Of a stretch of DNA of 64,000 nt, positions 52,687 to 63,602 are shown in pieces. Made by a program: the position numbers and the translations under genes. The notes below the pieces were generated by a model. The model worked only from the letters and a program-made list of their open reading frames with translations. It had not been told where the DNA came from and did no database searches. Source of the stretch: Achatina immaculata (Eukaryota > Mollusca > Gastropoda > Stylommatophora > Achatinidae); assembly GCA_009760885.1 (NCBI GenBank), contig CM019702.1, positions 47,539,925 through 47,603,924 on the forward strand, read 5' to 3'. Position 1 is the first letter of the stretch. The number at the start of each line of letters is the position of its first letter.

Positions 52687-53030
52687 TCCCTCCCTCCTTC
52701 TCTCTCTCTGAAACTTAAAGTCCCAAGGCACATGGGGCTTCCGCAAGGGTTTCCACAAACGCCTGTCCTTTGCCTTTTTTTTCCGCTCTTGCCCAGGTGA
52801 ACCCTCCATTCCTCAACATCCTCTCTGTAGCTCTTCTAGTGTCTCCTTTGGCCTACTCTTATTTCTGTTCCCCTGTGGTGTCCGTCTTAGTGCTGTTTTT
52901 GGTAGTGAGTCATCAGTCATCCTGAGCACATTTCCCAACCATCGCCAGCGTCTTTCCTCAGTAATTATATACATAATATCTTCATTTTTTAATGTCCCTT
53001 TGAATTACTTTTTTTAGTTTACTTTTATCT
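52687..53030 (-). mobile_element. RTE-C LINE 3' end with (GA)n tail
   Basis: Minus strand ...RRWRWLGNVLRMTDDSLPKTALRRTPQGNRNKSRPKETLEELQREDVEEWRVHLGKSGKKRQRTGVCGNPCGSPMCLGT-like with frameshifts, ending in TTTCAGAGAGAGAGAAGGAGGG. It parallels the better copy at 56337-56935. Confidence 0.8.
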
Positions 53031-53040
53031 TCTAACGGGA

Positions 53041-53395
53041 CGGGGTGATGGAGTCTAAGACACTGCACGAGTTGGCAGTCATTGACCCATATTTAACCTG
53101 CTAGCGTCAGAGTTAGCGAACCATAGACGACCAAGACCCTGCCCCTTCTCACGGTTAGTATCCTCAGAAATAGGCCAAGCTTGGCTAAAAGTGGCAGGGA
53201 TTACCATAGTCGCCATGGTGGTGGAGTCTGCTAAAGAAATATTGCACACCCTGTTTTGTTTATCTCTACTCAAGAACTGAAAAAAAAAATTTTAAACCAC
53301 TCCCTGTCCGATACCATACACTGCCTCAACATCTCCACCTCATCGACTGCAAAAAAAAACACCGGTTCTCGGAGAGATAGAAGACGAAGAAGAAA
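53041..53395 (+). repeat. Dispersed repeat M, copy 7
   Basis: Order: GTCTAAGACACTGCACGAG, CCTGCTAGCGTCAGAGTTAGC, GAACCATAGACGACCAAGACC, CCATGGTGGTGGAGTCTGC, AAGAACTGAAAAAAAAAATT, CATCTCCACCTCATCGACTGC, ending in GAGATAGAAGACGAAGAAG. Confidence 0.82.
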
Positions 53396-53399
53396 ATTA

Positions 53400-53825
53400 A
53401 AAATTAATCCATTTTGTGTGTAAAGGTTGTTACAAATGGTGCGGAAAGTTCGAATACATCATCGAGTTTTCGCCCTACCACAACTCCAGTGAAATACTAC
53501 GCCAACCGCGTATACAAAATGTTGGTCTTAACAAGGTGGAACAGCTGCTGCTGTGTCTGTAAGCATACATAAATATGTGTAGATTAATAGAAATGGTTAC
53601 AAAAGTGGCGATGAATCTGTCTGCGACATAAAGCATGTTAGTATATTCAAGCCACGGCGAAATTCCCAAAAAAATGTCTAGGGAAAGTTTATGACCAATC
53701 TGTTACTGAGACGGCAAAGACCGGTATGTTATTCTTCCTGCGTGTTACACAACGAAAGCTTCACTAGTCAACCAGAACACTACTTCGTGAAAGTACCAAC
53801 ACAAACAGTAGAAAAAGTCTTCATT
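53400..53825. other. No gene recognised
   Basis: Unique sequence between repeat M and the mariner. Confidence 0.3.
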
Positions 53826-53829
53826 AATG

Positions 53830-55148
53830 CGAGAGGCGTTCAGAAAGTAATGCACCACATCTTTTTTTTTTTTTCAGCTAATAATGAAGATTGAAGCATG
53901 AAATTTTGCACACTTTAAATATGGTATGTGCCGATTGTGCGAACCAAATTACACCGCACCCGGCCAAAGAATATGGCTGCCCTAACCGTTGAAATGAAGC
54001 ATGTTAGCAACTTGCGGTATAAGCTGCGAATTGTGATAGAATTTCTCGTTGCAGAGGAGGTAACTGTTCTGAACATTCACAAGCGTCTATGTGATGTGTA
54101 TGGAAGTTTTGTAGTCGACAGGAGTACAGTCAGTCGCTGAGTTCAGAGAATCAAAGAATCAATAAGTGGAGATAAGGAGTTGCATGATCGGCCGCGCTGT
54201 GGACGTCCCGCCATACCCACCAAGGCAAACATGTTAAAATGCGCTGAGGGCATTATTCTTACTGACAGGCGTATCACTAAGTGGCCTTAAAGCTGTCAGT
54301 CAGCAATGGTAGTGCAAATGTAGTTATAAAAGCTCTTGGATCTTCTAAGATTTGCGCAAGATGGGTTCCTCGAAGTTTCACAAATGAACATCTATTGCAA
54401 AGGAAAGCAATTTCTTCTGAATTGATGGAACGTTTCAATGCTGAGAGAAAGAACTTTTTGACTAAGATAGTAACAGGTGACGAAACCTGGGCACATCATT
54501 TTGAATCTGAGATAAAAAGACAGTCAATGGATTGGCATTATCCGCAATCACCACGAAGAAATAAATTCAAAACAACTCCTTCAGATGGAAAGGTCATGAA
54601 AGTGTCTTTTGGGACACTGAAGGTGTGATTCTTGTGGACGTTATGCCAAGAGGAGAGACAATCAATTCGCAAGCTTACATTAAGACACTGAAAAAACTCA
54701 ATCAACGTTTTCGTATAGTTCGGCCGCTTGTGCAGACTTGCTTCTCCTTCATGACAATGCGCGCTCTCACACAAGTCTAGCAACATGGGAAGCAATCATC
54801 AAATTGGGTTGGATTGTACTACCCTATAGTCCCGATTTGGCACCCTCTGATTTCCATATGCTTGGTCCACTTAAAGGTGCACTTCGATGGGTAAGATTTG
54901 AAGATTACGAAGGAGTGATTGATGCAGCGAAGAAATGGCTACATAATCAGGAGAAAATCTGGTACGGGCTAGGAATACATGCACTTGTTTCGCGGTGACG
55001 TAAAGCCGTACAAGTTGATGGGGATTATGCTGAATAATACCGATGTTTACATGGCACATCCATGTATACTGTATACAAATGTCATGCTTTTTTAATAAAC
55101 AGTTCCTGAAAAAAACGATGTGGTGCATTACTTTCTGAACGCCCCTCG
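53830..55148 (+). mobile_element. Mariner, near full length, broken transposase
   Basis: TIRs: CGAGAGGCGTTCAGAAAGTA... at 53830 and, inverted, CGAGGGGCGTTCAGAAAGTA... at 55148, matching for about 30 bp. The 3' flank is TA (55149-55150); the 5' flank is TG, a mutated TA. In pieces, the transposase shows the HTH region (KLRIVIEFLVAEEVTVLNIHKRL, stop at 54138), GRPAIPTKAN, then VTGDETWAHHFE (first Asp, about 54472-54507), LLHDNARSHTS (second Asp, from 54742) and YSPDLAPSDFHMLGPLKGAL (third Asp). There is at least one stop and two frame changes. Thirty-one residues separate the second and third Asp, versus 34 in mariners. Confidence 0.95.
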
Positions 55149-55159
55149 TACGTTGACGT

Positions 55160-56290
55160 TCTGCAAGAACATAATCATTTTGTTTTTGCAGAAAATGTCA
55201 GTTTCTCGATATTGGCAACCCTGAGAATGGAAATGCTGGATTGAATTATTGCCCCTTATTACCCTGGATTAGTACAATCTGACAACCATCTAATCTTGCA
55301 GCTCAACGAGCAATTAAGATGCATGAGACTTCTCTGCTGATTGTGGTGATCACATATTGTCTGTGGTCTCGGTTACTGTTGTAAAGTATCGGAGTAGCTG
55401 GAAGCTGAAGTTGTTGTAAAGATCATATATAACGCGCATGATATCGAACTGTAAGTAGGTTAATGTAGCTTGGGTGCATCTAAAGAGCTTATCTAAGAAA
55501 TATGCTTTATTCAGCAAGTTCCTCAAAATATGACAGTCCTTGCTACGCAGATTTGGGTGAGGTTGGTTTCTAGACGGAACACTACATGAAGACTGGACAG
55601 GATCTTTATAAACTCTTATTCACTGAATCTAATAACATGTCTCCTTAACACAAGTGTATCTTTTCAATCTTCTAGTCTCATCCTTGTACATTACATAATC
55701 ATGCACATAACAGAATGTGGGTAAACAGCGTTCAGGAACTGTCAAGACATGGTCAAGCTGTAGTAGGCTTTTAGTGTCGGTGAAGCCTATGCGGGGTTTC
55801 ATAGTATTTTTCTTGTATCGAGTCTGTGTTGTGATTTGTATTGGAGAGAAGCTGTGTGATTTTGATGCGTGAATTTTGAAGATTCGAACGTCGGGAAGAT
55901 TGTTTATGTCTTTTTCTGACTTTAGTGCAGCACGTGTGGAATACGTATTTGTTTATCTTACTATTCCTATTTTCATTCCTATGGCAGACTGATCTGTACA
56001 GACTATAACACAGCCTGGATAATACTATTCATCATGTTTTTGTGAATTTTTTTAAAGATATCACTTCACCACCTCCATCATCATTTCATATTTGGATTAA
56101 TCATCATCATGAATTGGAGGATTAAAAGACTTGTCACTCTGTTTCTGCTAATATATTTTCTGTCGGGAGTGCGTGTACTGCGTTAATGGCTTTTCGATGA
56201 TAGAACTTTGTGTCCGGTTCAGTTGTAACAGTCAAGTGGCAGTAATGTTCTCTGGCATAATATGCTTAATAGAAGGAGCTAAACGTCGAG
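55160..56290. other. No gene recognised
   Basis: About 1.1 kb of ordinary sequence with only short frames and no repeats that recur in the window. This is one of the longest stretches here without a visible mobile element. Confidence 0.4.

Positions 56291-56296
<6 letters not shown>

Positions 56297-56335
<39 letters not shown>
56297..56335 (+). repeat. (CT)n microsatellite, tail of the RTE-C copy
   Basis: About 19 CT units. On the minus strand it follows the LINE stop codon after GGTTCA, so it is the LINE's (GA)n tail. Confidence 0.95.
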
Positions 56336-56336
<1 letters not shown>

Positions 56337-56337
<1 letters not shown>

Positions 56338-56935
56338 CCTTAAGTGCCCAGGGCACATGGGGCTTCCGCAAGGGTTTTCCACAAGTGCCTGTCCTTCGCC
56401 TTTTTTTCTGCTCTTGCCCAGGTGAGCCCTCTATTGCTCAACATCTTTTCTGTTGTTCTTCTCCATGTCTCTTTTGGTCTACCCTTACTTCTGTTCCCCA
56501 TTGGTGTCCATCTTAGTGCTATTTTTGGTAGTGAGTTGTCAGTCATTCGGAGCACATGTCCCAACCATCGCCATCGTCTTTCCTCAATAACTGTTGTCAG
56601 TGGCTTCATCTGCATTTCTGCTAATAAGATGTTATTTCTTATGGTGTTTGGCCAGAATATTTTCCTAATTCTTCGTAAACATTTAGTCTGGAAAGAATTC
56701 AACTTGTTTTCTATGGTTTTGGTGACTTTCCAGGATTCACTTCCATAGAGTAGTACACTTAGAACATTACTCTTAAATATCCTGATTTTCATATTTATGC
56801 TTAGTTTTTTTTTTTCCATATAGTCTGCAGCATTGCAAAAGCCTGGTTTGCTCTAGTAAGTCTGCTGTTGATGTCCTCTGTGCTGTCTCCATTTTCTACT
56901 ACTCTACAGCGTTCTAAATTGTACTTTCTGTGTTT
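56337..56935 (-). mobile_element. RTE-C LINE, thumb and C-terminus, open frame retained
   Basis: Minus frame 56819-56340 (160 codons) reads KLSINMKIRIFKSNVLSVLLYGSESWKVTKTIENKLNSFQTKCLRRIRKIFWPNTIRNNILLAEM...RRWRWLGHVLRMTDNSLPKIALRWTPMGNRSKGRPKETWRRTTEKMLSNRGLTWARAEKKAKDRHLWKTLAEAPCALGT. Upstream (56935-56820) RLTRANQAFAMLQTIW continues it. This is the C-terminal third of an RTE-type ORF2, intact in frame over this stretch, suggesting a younger insertion. The stop is followed by the (GA)n tail at 56335-56297. Confidence 0.92.
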
Positions 56936-56944
56936 GAGCTATTT

Positions 56945-57377
56945 TCCGCTATTTATATGTGTTCTTTGTTCTTGCCTCTCAGTCCCGATCTCTCTTCCTC
57001 TCTCTCTCTCTCTCTCTCTTTATCACTTCTTGTTGCGTTTTATAGAGTCTCTCTCTCCATCTGTGTGTAGTGGTTTCTTTCTTTTGTTTCTTTCCCTATG
57101 TTGTAGTCTCTGTATACTGTGGTCAGCCTCTGTATGTTTGTCTCTATCTGTATGTTGCGATCTCTCCTTCTGTGTACCTGTGTTATCTCTCTTTCCGTAT
57201 ATTTGTGATGTATGTGTGTGTGTGATCTTTCTCTTTATGCATGCTTGTAGTCCCTCTTTCTGTAATATTGTGGTTCTCTGTGTGTATGAACATCTTTGCA
57301 TTGTGTCTCTTTCCGTATGTTTGTAGTCTCTTTCTCTGTATATTGTGGTATCTCTTTCTCTCTCTGTATTTTTTTTA

Positions 57378-57408
<31 letters not shown>

Positions 57409-57480
57409 TATTTTATGGCCTCCTTTTACTCTCTGTATCTCATTCTCCCTCTGTATGTGTGTCTCTGTAGTTATAAACCA
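56945..57480 (+). repeat. Degenerate pyrimidine-rich satellite
   Basis: About 30-40 bp imperfect units of CTCTTTCTGTATNTTTGTAGT type with three (CT)n blocks (57000-57020, 57052-57058, 57372-57406). Long Ser/Leu/Cys frames on both strands here are composition effects. Confidence 0.8.
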
Positions 57481-57484
57481 TCTG

Positions 57485-57830
57485 TCACAAGAAATATCTT
57501 CCAGACGTCTTATCAAAATTAGCCGATGAACGGTATTTTCATTAAGCCGGCGCATGCCAGGCTTTTGTTAGCCATCTCAAGTAGAACTTGAGGGCAAACC
57601 TCTATTCTCAGACACGTCTTTAAAAAAAATATAATAGCTACGAAAGCAATGCAGAAAATAATGCGCTTAAATATGCATGTACGTTCACCAAAAAAAACTG
57701 CAAACAAAGGCACCGCCATCTAGAGCAAATTGCACACGCCAGTATGCAGAAAATGGGCGGGCTCGTCTTCCATCTTATAACTTTTTTGATAACTGTCTAC
57801 AGACTTATTAAGGTTTCTTTTCTTCTCACA
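57485..57830. other. No gene recognised
   Basis: Mixed sequence leading to a pyrimidine tract that ends in TTCTTCTCACAG. Confidence 0.3.
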
Positions 57831-57831
57831 G

Positions 57832-57945
57832 AAAAAGCCGGGTGCCCGCGTTACGGCAGGTGCTGCAGCCTTAAGCCTGCGCGTGGCCGCACACGTCTTT
57901 AATTACCGGCCGCCTGCACTCTGTACCCCACGGACAGCAACTTAA
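57832..57945 (+). other. Possible host exon in a CpG-rich patch
   Basis: A strong acceptor-like sequence (GGTTTCTTTTCTTCTCACAG, ending at 57831) precedes a CpG-rich stretch whose first frame reads KKPGARVTAGAAALSLRVAAHVFNYRPPALCTPRTAT then stop. No donor or other exon can be tied to it and I do not recognise the peptide. Confidence 0.2.
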
Positions 57946-57949
57946 ACTT

Positions 57950-59280
57950 TGGGGGCTATCATCAAAACCCCACATCTCTTCTGCACACTATCGTCAAAAA
58001 ATATAAAAAGAACAATGGCCTTCTTCTGCTAGATAGGGCTATAGATCATTCATCTTTTCTTCGCCTCGATACTCCAGTATTAGAGGGAGGAAAGGTATAA
58101 GAAAGGAATGATACTTTCTATAGATTTGCTCCCATTCTTGTCTAAACTGCACCACTGACCGCTGTCAAATTAGCCGTGAAGGGCTTAGACATTTTAGTCT
58201 CGCCTGGGGTCGTGTGAGACCTTGAAGAAAGAACTGTTTCTTACAACCAAAAAAATGGAGGGGGAAAAAGTAGCAATAAACAAATGTCCAAGATGTTTAT
58301 GAAGGTCCCGTGGCGTGTGTGCGAAAGATAATAGACGTGAAGGAATAGAGGCAACCCACAGAGGTCGTCTAATTTGCTCAGAAATGTTGATCTTCAAAAC
58401 AATGTCCTGGCTTACCGCAGTGACCACTTTGGTACACGAGAGGTTCCGTGCTTACAAAGTGAATATAATTGACACCAAAATGGCTGGCCTTTGCCCAGCA
58501 TAAGTGTCTCTCTCTCTCTCTTTATCTCTCTCTCTCTCGTTCTTTCTTTCTTGGTAGTCCCTACATTCTGAACACAGAAAAATTAATTGTAAAATATTCA
58601 GCCATACTAAGTGTCTTATACTAAGTTTCGATTACACGTTTTGATTTTGTAAAGAAAAAACATTTATATTTCCAGAAAATAATTCGTCAACAACATGTTA
58701 CATTTTTACATAATGTAGTACGATTTTTTGTTCTAGTTAATGTGTCCAACTATAAACAATAATTATGTCTCAAACAAAGCAGTAACCGAAAGAGAGAAAA
58801 AAAAATTCTACCGCTAGAATTGTAATCCTTACTTAATAAGTTCCCCTTTGTAAAAGAAAATGATCTGAGAGAGAGAGAGAGAGAGGGAGGGGAGAGGGGG
58901 GACGGGGACACCAGGAATCACATGACATGGCTTAAGAAGCAAGTTTGTACGGTCATTTATTTCGTCTGAGCTTTGATTCGTAGCACTAAAGTTTTCATGT
59001 GTTTTTGTTTGTTTGTTTGTTTGTTCGTTATGTTTATTTGCTTTTGTAGAAGAGGCCAGGTCTTCAGGTACGGAAAGCTCTTTTTTTTCCTCTACAAATG
59101 TCAGTGGCGTTAACAAACATTCCCGTTACCATGACTACCCCCTTTCGTAACTCCTCGTCCCCCCCCCCCCCCCACAGTTCTTCGCTACAAATGTCACAGA
59201 ACTTAACCAGAAGCGCTACTAAGTTTAATTTTAAACACCACAGAACTTAATATTTCATGGTTTACCGCATACTATTTCGA
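57950..59280. other. No gene recognised; (CT)n and (GA)n runs
   Basis: Simple repeats at 58508-58538 and 58868-58886 and a poly-C at 59160-59173. Frames of 60-95 codons have no domain. Confidence 0.35.
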
Positions 59281-59292
59281 ATTGTTTTTTTC

Positions 59293-59640
59293 ATCATCAT
59301 CATCATCATCATCATCTGGTGCCGTTTCCCCATGGAAAATTAGCTGCAGAAAATCTGCACTCTACTCCGTTTCTTGCCTTCGTAGTGCACACGGTCATGC
59401 TAGTTCCTGTCTATCTCTTGATGTTGTCCAACCATCTTTGTCGTTGTCGTCGTCCTGTTCTCATCCTTTCCATCTTGGCCGCAATAAGGGTCTTCAATCT
59501 AGTATCATGCCTCTTGAAGTGCCCCATGTATCTTAGTTGTCTTGTTTTCATGATTTTCAGTATTTCTCTTTTCACTTCTAGCTGGTTCAGCACTTGTTTG
59601 TTTTCCTTTCTATCCATGGTAAACGTGATTTATCTCATGT
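59293..59640 (-). mobile_element. RTE-like LINE 3' end with (ATG)n tail
   Basis: Minus frame 59617-59411: NQLEVKREILKIMKTRQLRYMGHFKRHDTRLKTLIAAKMERMRTGRRQRQRWLDNIKR, then, shifted, ...NFPWGNGT and stop. GH-x-x-R...GRRxRxRWLDNI is the standard RTE C-terminal block. A (ATG)n tail lies at 59293-59316. Confidence 0.8.
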
Positions 59641-59782
59641 AGAAACTATGATTGACATGCCTGTTGTGAATGAAATATAAAGTAAAATGAAAGACCAGAA
59701 GTACTACTGGCAGCTTATTTCTCTGAAGTCACTGAAGTCTCATGATCTTGACAGACGTAAAGGAAGCATTGAGGATTCCTAC

Positions 59783-61910
59783 GCTTCATCATCATCATCA
59801 TCATGTGCCATGCCGACTGGCGTTGGCTATTATGCTTCTCCAGAGTACCCGATCCTTCATGCAGGCCATCAGTTCAGTTGGTGATCTCTCACACCATCCT
59901 GTCAGACTGTCCAGTATCATTTCTCTTGGTCTCTCTCTTCTGCTTCTTCTTCTTCTTCGTTCGCTTCTACCACCAAAACCACACTGTGATCCTACAGAAT
60001 TCACGCCTGTGGTCCTCGTTAGGTCCCGTGGTCCCCTGTGTGGTCCCCGAAGAGACCACACGAGATCCACGAGAGGACCACAAGGGGTTCAGAGTATCAC
60101 AGGGCTTTAGCCTGTATTCTTGGTGGGTCTCGGAAGCGGGATTGCGTGTCACCGTGGTTTTCATTGCACCAGTTTAGTCTAGGGTTGGACTTTCTCACCG
60201 GAAGACCTCGACGTGTTTAGGATATCAGTGCATCCCCACTGGGTGAGAGGCGGTAGCCCACCCAGGCCAGGGTTGGACTTTCTCACAAGAAAACCTCGAC
60301 GTGTTTTGAGATACCCGTGTATCACCGCCGGGTGAGAGGTGGTTGTCCATCCAGTCCAGAGTTGGACTTTATCACCGGAAAACCTCAGCGTGATTAGGAT
60401 ACGCAAACATCCCCGCCGGGTGAGAGGTGGTTGCCTATCTAGACAGCCCTGGTCCAGTGTCTCCGACTTCAGCATTTTGCGGTCGTGGCCGCTACCCTTC
60501 CTAGTTGTGACCAGGATGGAGCTTTTGTCCAGGAGGAGGAATCCTCACCACTAGTGACTTCTACCCCTGGGTTGAGCCGGTTTAGGCATTATCCCAGTAT
60601 GGGCGTGTTTGGGACGAGACCGACCTCTAGAGCAGAGGTACTGTGACATGCATAGCCTTCAAGATTCACCCCTGGTGTGAGCCGGTTTAGGCAAAATTCA
60701 CCAGCATGGGTGTATATCAGGCGTTACCGACCTCTAGAGCGGAGGTGGCATGACATGTCTAGCCATCAAGTGCCACCCCTGGTGTGTGCCGGTTTAGGCA
60801 TATTTCACCAGTGTAGGTGTATTTCGGACGTGGCCGGCCTCTAGAGCAGAGGTGCCGTGGTATAGCTCTCGTAGTGATACTACTGGACATACCGGTTAAA
60901 CTTCACTTTCCACCACATTTTCCCATCGGCGCCGCACAGCAACCTTTATTTCTTTTCCGCATTTCTTCCTTGACTGGGAGGAGCTTCACTCCATGCGCGG
61001 CATTTAAAGAGTCTCGCCAGCAGTGTCTTAACCTCTGGGACAAGCCGGTTCATGCATTTCACCCGATATGACTGCACTCAGGATGTGGCCGACCTCCAGA
61101 TCGGAGGAGCCGTGATTTGACTGTTTGCTTCGCTTTATCCTTTCTACCACCTTTTCCGCAGTGATGCTGCGCGGCAACCTCATTTGCAAATTTCTTCATT
61201 GGCCGGGAGGAGCACCGCTCCACGCACGGCAGCTGAAAATCTCGCCAACAGCGGCAGATGAGCTACCAAACGTGCCACTCATCTACCCTAAGTAACTGGT
61301 TTTCAGGCGCCAGATATTCGCCCTCGCCCCTTCTCCTGTCAGTTTAAACAGTTATGCCACGGGAAGGCCAGGAGCTGGACTTGACTGCCAGAGGCTGTTT
61401 GAGGCGCGTTTGCAGTCCTTAGAACCGGTCTTTCTCTTGATCTTCTTCCTTCTATTTTTCCTGTTGTTATAATATTTTCTATGCCCCCTCTTCTCGTTGC
61501 ATGTCCTATGAAAGTACATTGTCTCTCTCTTATCTTTCTGACAAGGTTTTTTGTCTCTCCAGCTCTTCTCATGCATTCTTCATTAGTTATTTTTGCTGTC
61601 CAGGGGATTCGCAACATTCTTCTAATAAACCACATTTCTGCTGCTTCCAATGATTTTTGTGCAGACCTGCCTATTGTCCATGATTCACTTCCATATAACA
61701 AGATAGGTTCAATATAGCATTTTAGGACTCGTTTTCTAACATTCATTGATAAAGATGTGTTAGCTAATATGTTTCTCATTCTCTGAAATGCAATCTTTGC
61801 TTGGCCTATTCTGTTCCTAATTTCTGTTCTGCATTTCCCATCTGAAGTTATTACTGCTCCAAGATATTTGAATTTCTGCACCTGCTTTAGAATAGTTCCG
61901 TTTAATTTAA
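59783..61910 (-). mobile_element. RTE-B LINE split by MOD copy 4
   Basis: Upstream part 61910-61427 (minus): QKFKYLGAVITSDGKCRTEIRNRIGQAKIAFQRMRNILANTSLSMNVRKRVLKCYIEPILLYGSESWTIGRSAQKSLEAAEMWFIRRMLRIPWTAKITNEECMRRAGETKNLVRKIRERQCTFIGHATRRGGIENIITTGKIEGRRSRERP. After the MOD insertion the protein resumes at 59939 with RERPREMILDSLTGWCERSPTELMACMKDRVLWRSIIANASRHGT and ends in (ATG)n at 59785-59803. The upstream 150 codons are open and similar to consensus RTE-B, so this copy was fairly young when interrupted. Confidence 0.92.
59940..61426 (-). mobile_element. MOD retroposon, copy 4 (longest)
   Basis: Flanked by GGTCTCTCTCTT (59928-59939) and GGTCTTTCTCTT (61427-61438), 11 of 12 identical. The minus strand starts GGTTCTAAGGACTGCAAACG and ends GCGAACGAAGAAGAAG. 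Three X modules (about 60175-60440), four Y modules (about 60565, 60675, 60775 and 61030; GGTTTAGGCAT..., GACCTCTAGAGC) and two W modules (60865-61030, 61110-61260) are present. It sits inside an RTE-B LINE whose frame is recovered when MOD and one TSD are disregarded. Confidence 0.92.
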
Positions 61911-61914
61911 TACT

Positions 61915-63040
61915 GCATGCTGGTGGATTCTGTTTCTTAGATATAACCTACGCTTCCAGAGAGAAAAAAAAAAAACCAACAGATCCAGAATCAGAATCAC
62001 CGAGAACTGGCAGAAGTGTGAAAGGTCACGTGATTTCATTTTCTGATACCGCTGATTGGTGCAGCGATTATTCACAATCTGATGTCGTCACGCTCTCGGT
62101 TAATGTTTTCCTTTCTGTATAGCTCGTCCAGGGCAAACGAAACAAAACAAAACAGAAAAGTGATCATTCGAAAAGCAGGAGATGCCAAGGAGAACAAGAA
62201 CATGCAGAAGAATCAAGTACTCGGAACAATGGTATGATTCTCAGTAAACAAGGGGACAAAAAAATCGTATTCGGAAACCGGCTGAAACTGATGAGTTCTT
62301 ATCGAAGTGTTAAAGAAAACATTATACGGCTCGCGCAGGTTTTTTTTTTTCTGGAGATTATTTCCGTCCAGTGAGGTCAGCTTTTCTTGACCATCTGCCG
62401 ACCACTGGTCTTAGAGAAGAAGTAATCTGATTTTTTTTTCGGTTGCTCATTTTTTGTGTGGGTGTGTGTGTGTGTGGACAAGCATGACGCGACCTAGAAA
62501 CCTGCGCATGACTCAATCCACGGTCTTTGTTCCTCTCCTCACTCGCCATGTTTTTTTTTTCTTTTTGAAAAGGTTTCAGCGCAATCGATGTGCTCGGTTG
62601 GAACATTGTGTTTTAAGGCGAAGTCATCATGCGGTTCTTGAACTCTCTGTGAAGAGAGAGAAAGAAAGAGGTGTGGGGGGGGGGATGGAGAATGAGTGAG
62701 GAAAGGGGAAGGGGGAAGGGAGGGAGAGAGAGGGGGAGAGAGAATTCCTAACACAAAGATAAAAGAGCCTTAGAAACCTTTGAACGCGCTTTTCATTATT
62801 ATGTTAGCAGATGTAACACGTGTATATGTGTGTATGGATTTGTCTACGACGTATGTATGAATTTAGGCAGCACTTTGTGTACTCATTTCTTATGTTTTGA
62901 TTAACGACTTCCAGCACAATGAAGTTTTTGTGACTAAGCTCCCAAGATTTAAAAAAAAAAAACATTATCTGCTACGATTCAATCGCATTTTTAAAAATTT
63001 CGGTTAACTTCTTCTGCTTCTGTTCATAGTAATTTAGCGC
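61915..63040. other. No gene recognised; G/A-rich tract at 62650-62745
   Basis: Frames of 60-85 codons on both strands show no domain. A purine-rich stretch (GAGAGAGAAAGAAAGAGG...GGGAGGGAGAGAGAG) covers 62650-62745. Confidence 0.35.
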
Positions 63041-63048
63041 GGTTTCGT

Positions 63049-63060
63049 ATCTCGCGAGAT
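63049..63060. promoter_or_regulatory. 12-bp palindrome ATCTCGCGAGAT
   Basis: Contains TCTCGCGAGA (63050-63059), a motif known from many vertebrate CpG-island promoters. Here it lies in modest-CpG sequence (TTTAGCGCGGTTTCGT upstream). No gene start can be assigned next to it. Confidence 0.3.
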
Positions 63061-63149
63061 CTCGTATTTTATCATGCACGAAACTGTCTTGTCTTCGATG
63101 TTGTCGGGCGTTGGTGTTGTTTGTCAGTAGCTGCAAACAGGAAGTTCGT

Positions 63150-63420
63150 GGCAGCCTATGCGGTGAAGATGTTGAAAATTCATGGATCGTAAAAGGGAGG
63201 GGGAGGGGAGGGGAATGAGGTTACGATAGCCAGTTTGAACATCCGAAGTGGACCCAAAAAAAAAAAAGGAACGTTTTTTGGCAGGATCCACAACCATAGG
63301 GACTACTACAAGGCCTGATTCAGTGTGTCCATTAGCCAGACTAAGCCTGCGTTACCGGGAGCATTAACGAAGAGGTAGGACAACGTTTTGGCCTGCTCTT
63401 CGCTAGATGTGATAATCATG
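63150..63420 (-). repeat. Dispersed repeat M, diverged copy 8
   Basis: Plus-strand order: GCAGCCTATGCGGTGAAGATG, CAGGATCCACAACCATAGGGAC, ATTAGCCAGACTAAGCCTG, AACGTTTTGGCCTGCTC. A G/A-rich stretch (63191-63215) replaces part of the middle. Confidence 0.65.
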
Positions 63421-63602
63421 CTATAAGACCTTTCAAACTACTGCCAAATCTCGGTGATTCTGAACGTGTGTGGAAAGTTAAGAGAGCCTCGATGCTTCCT
63501 TACGTCTGTCAACGAAGACCGTGAGACTTCAGTACACTCAGAAATAAGCTGCACATTGTACTTCTGGATTGCCCTTTTACTTGGCCTTAGCATCAGTTAA
63601 GA

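Noticed and set aside
56868..57555. Ser/Leu/Cys-rich frames of up to 152 codons on both strands
   Set aside because: They follow from pyrimidine-rich degenerate repeats; no domain and mirrored frames on the other strand.
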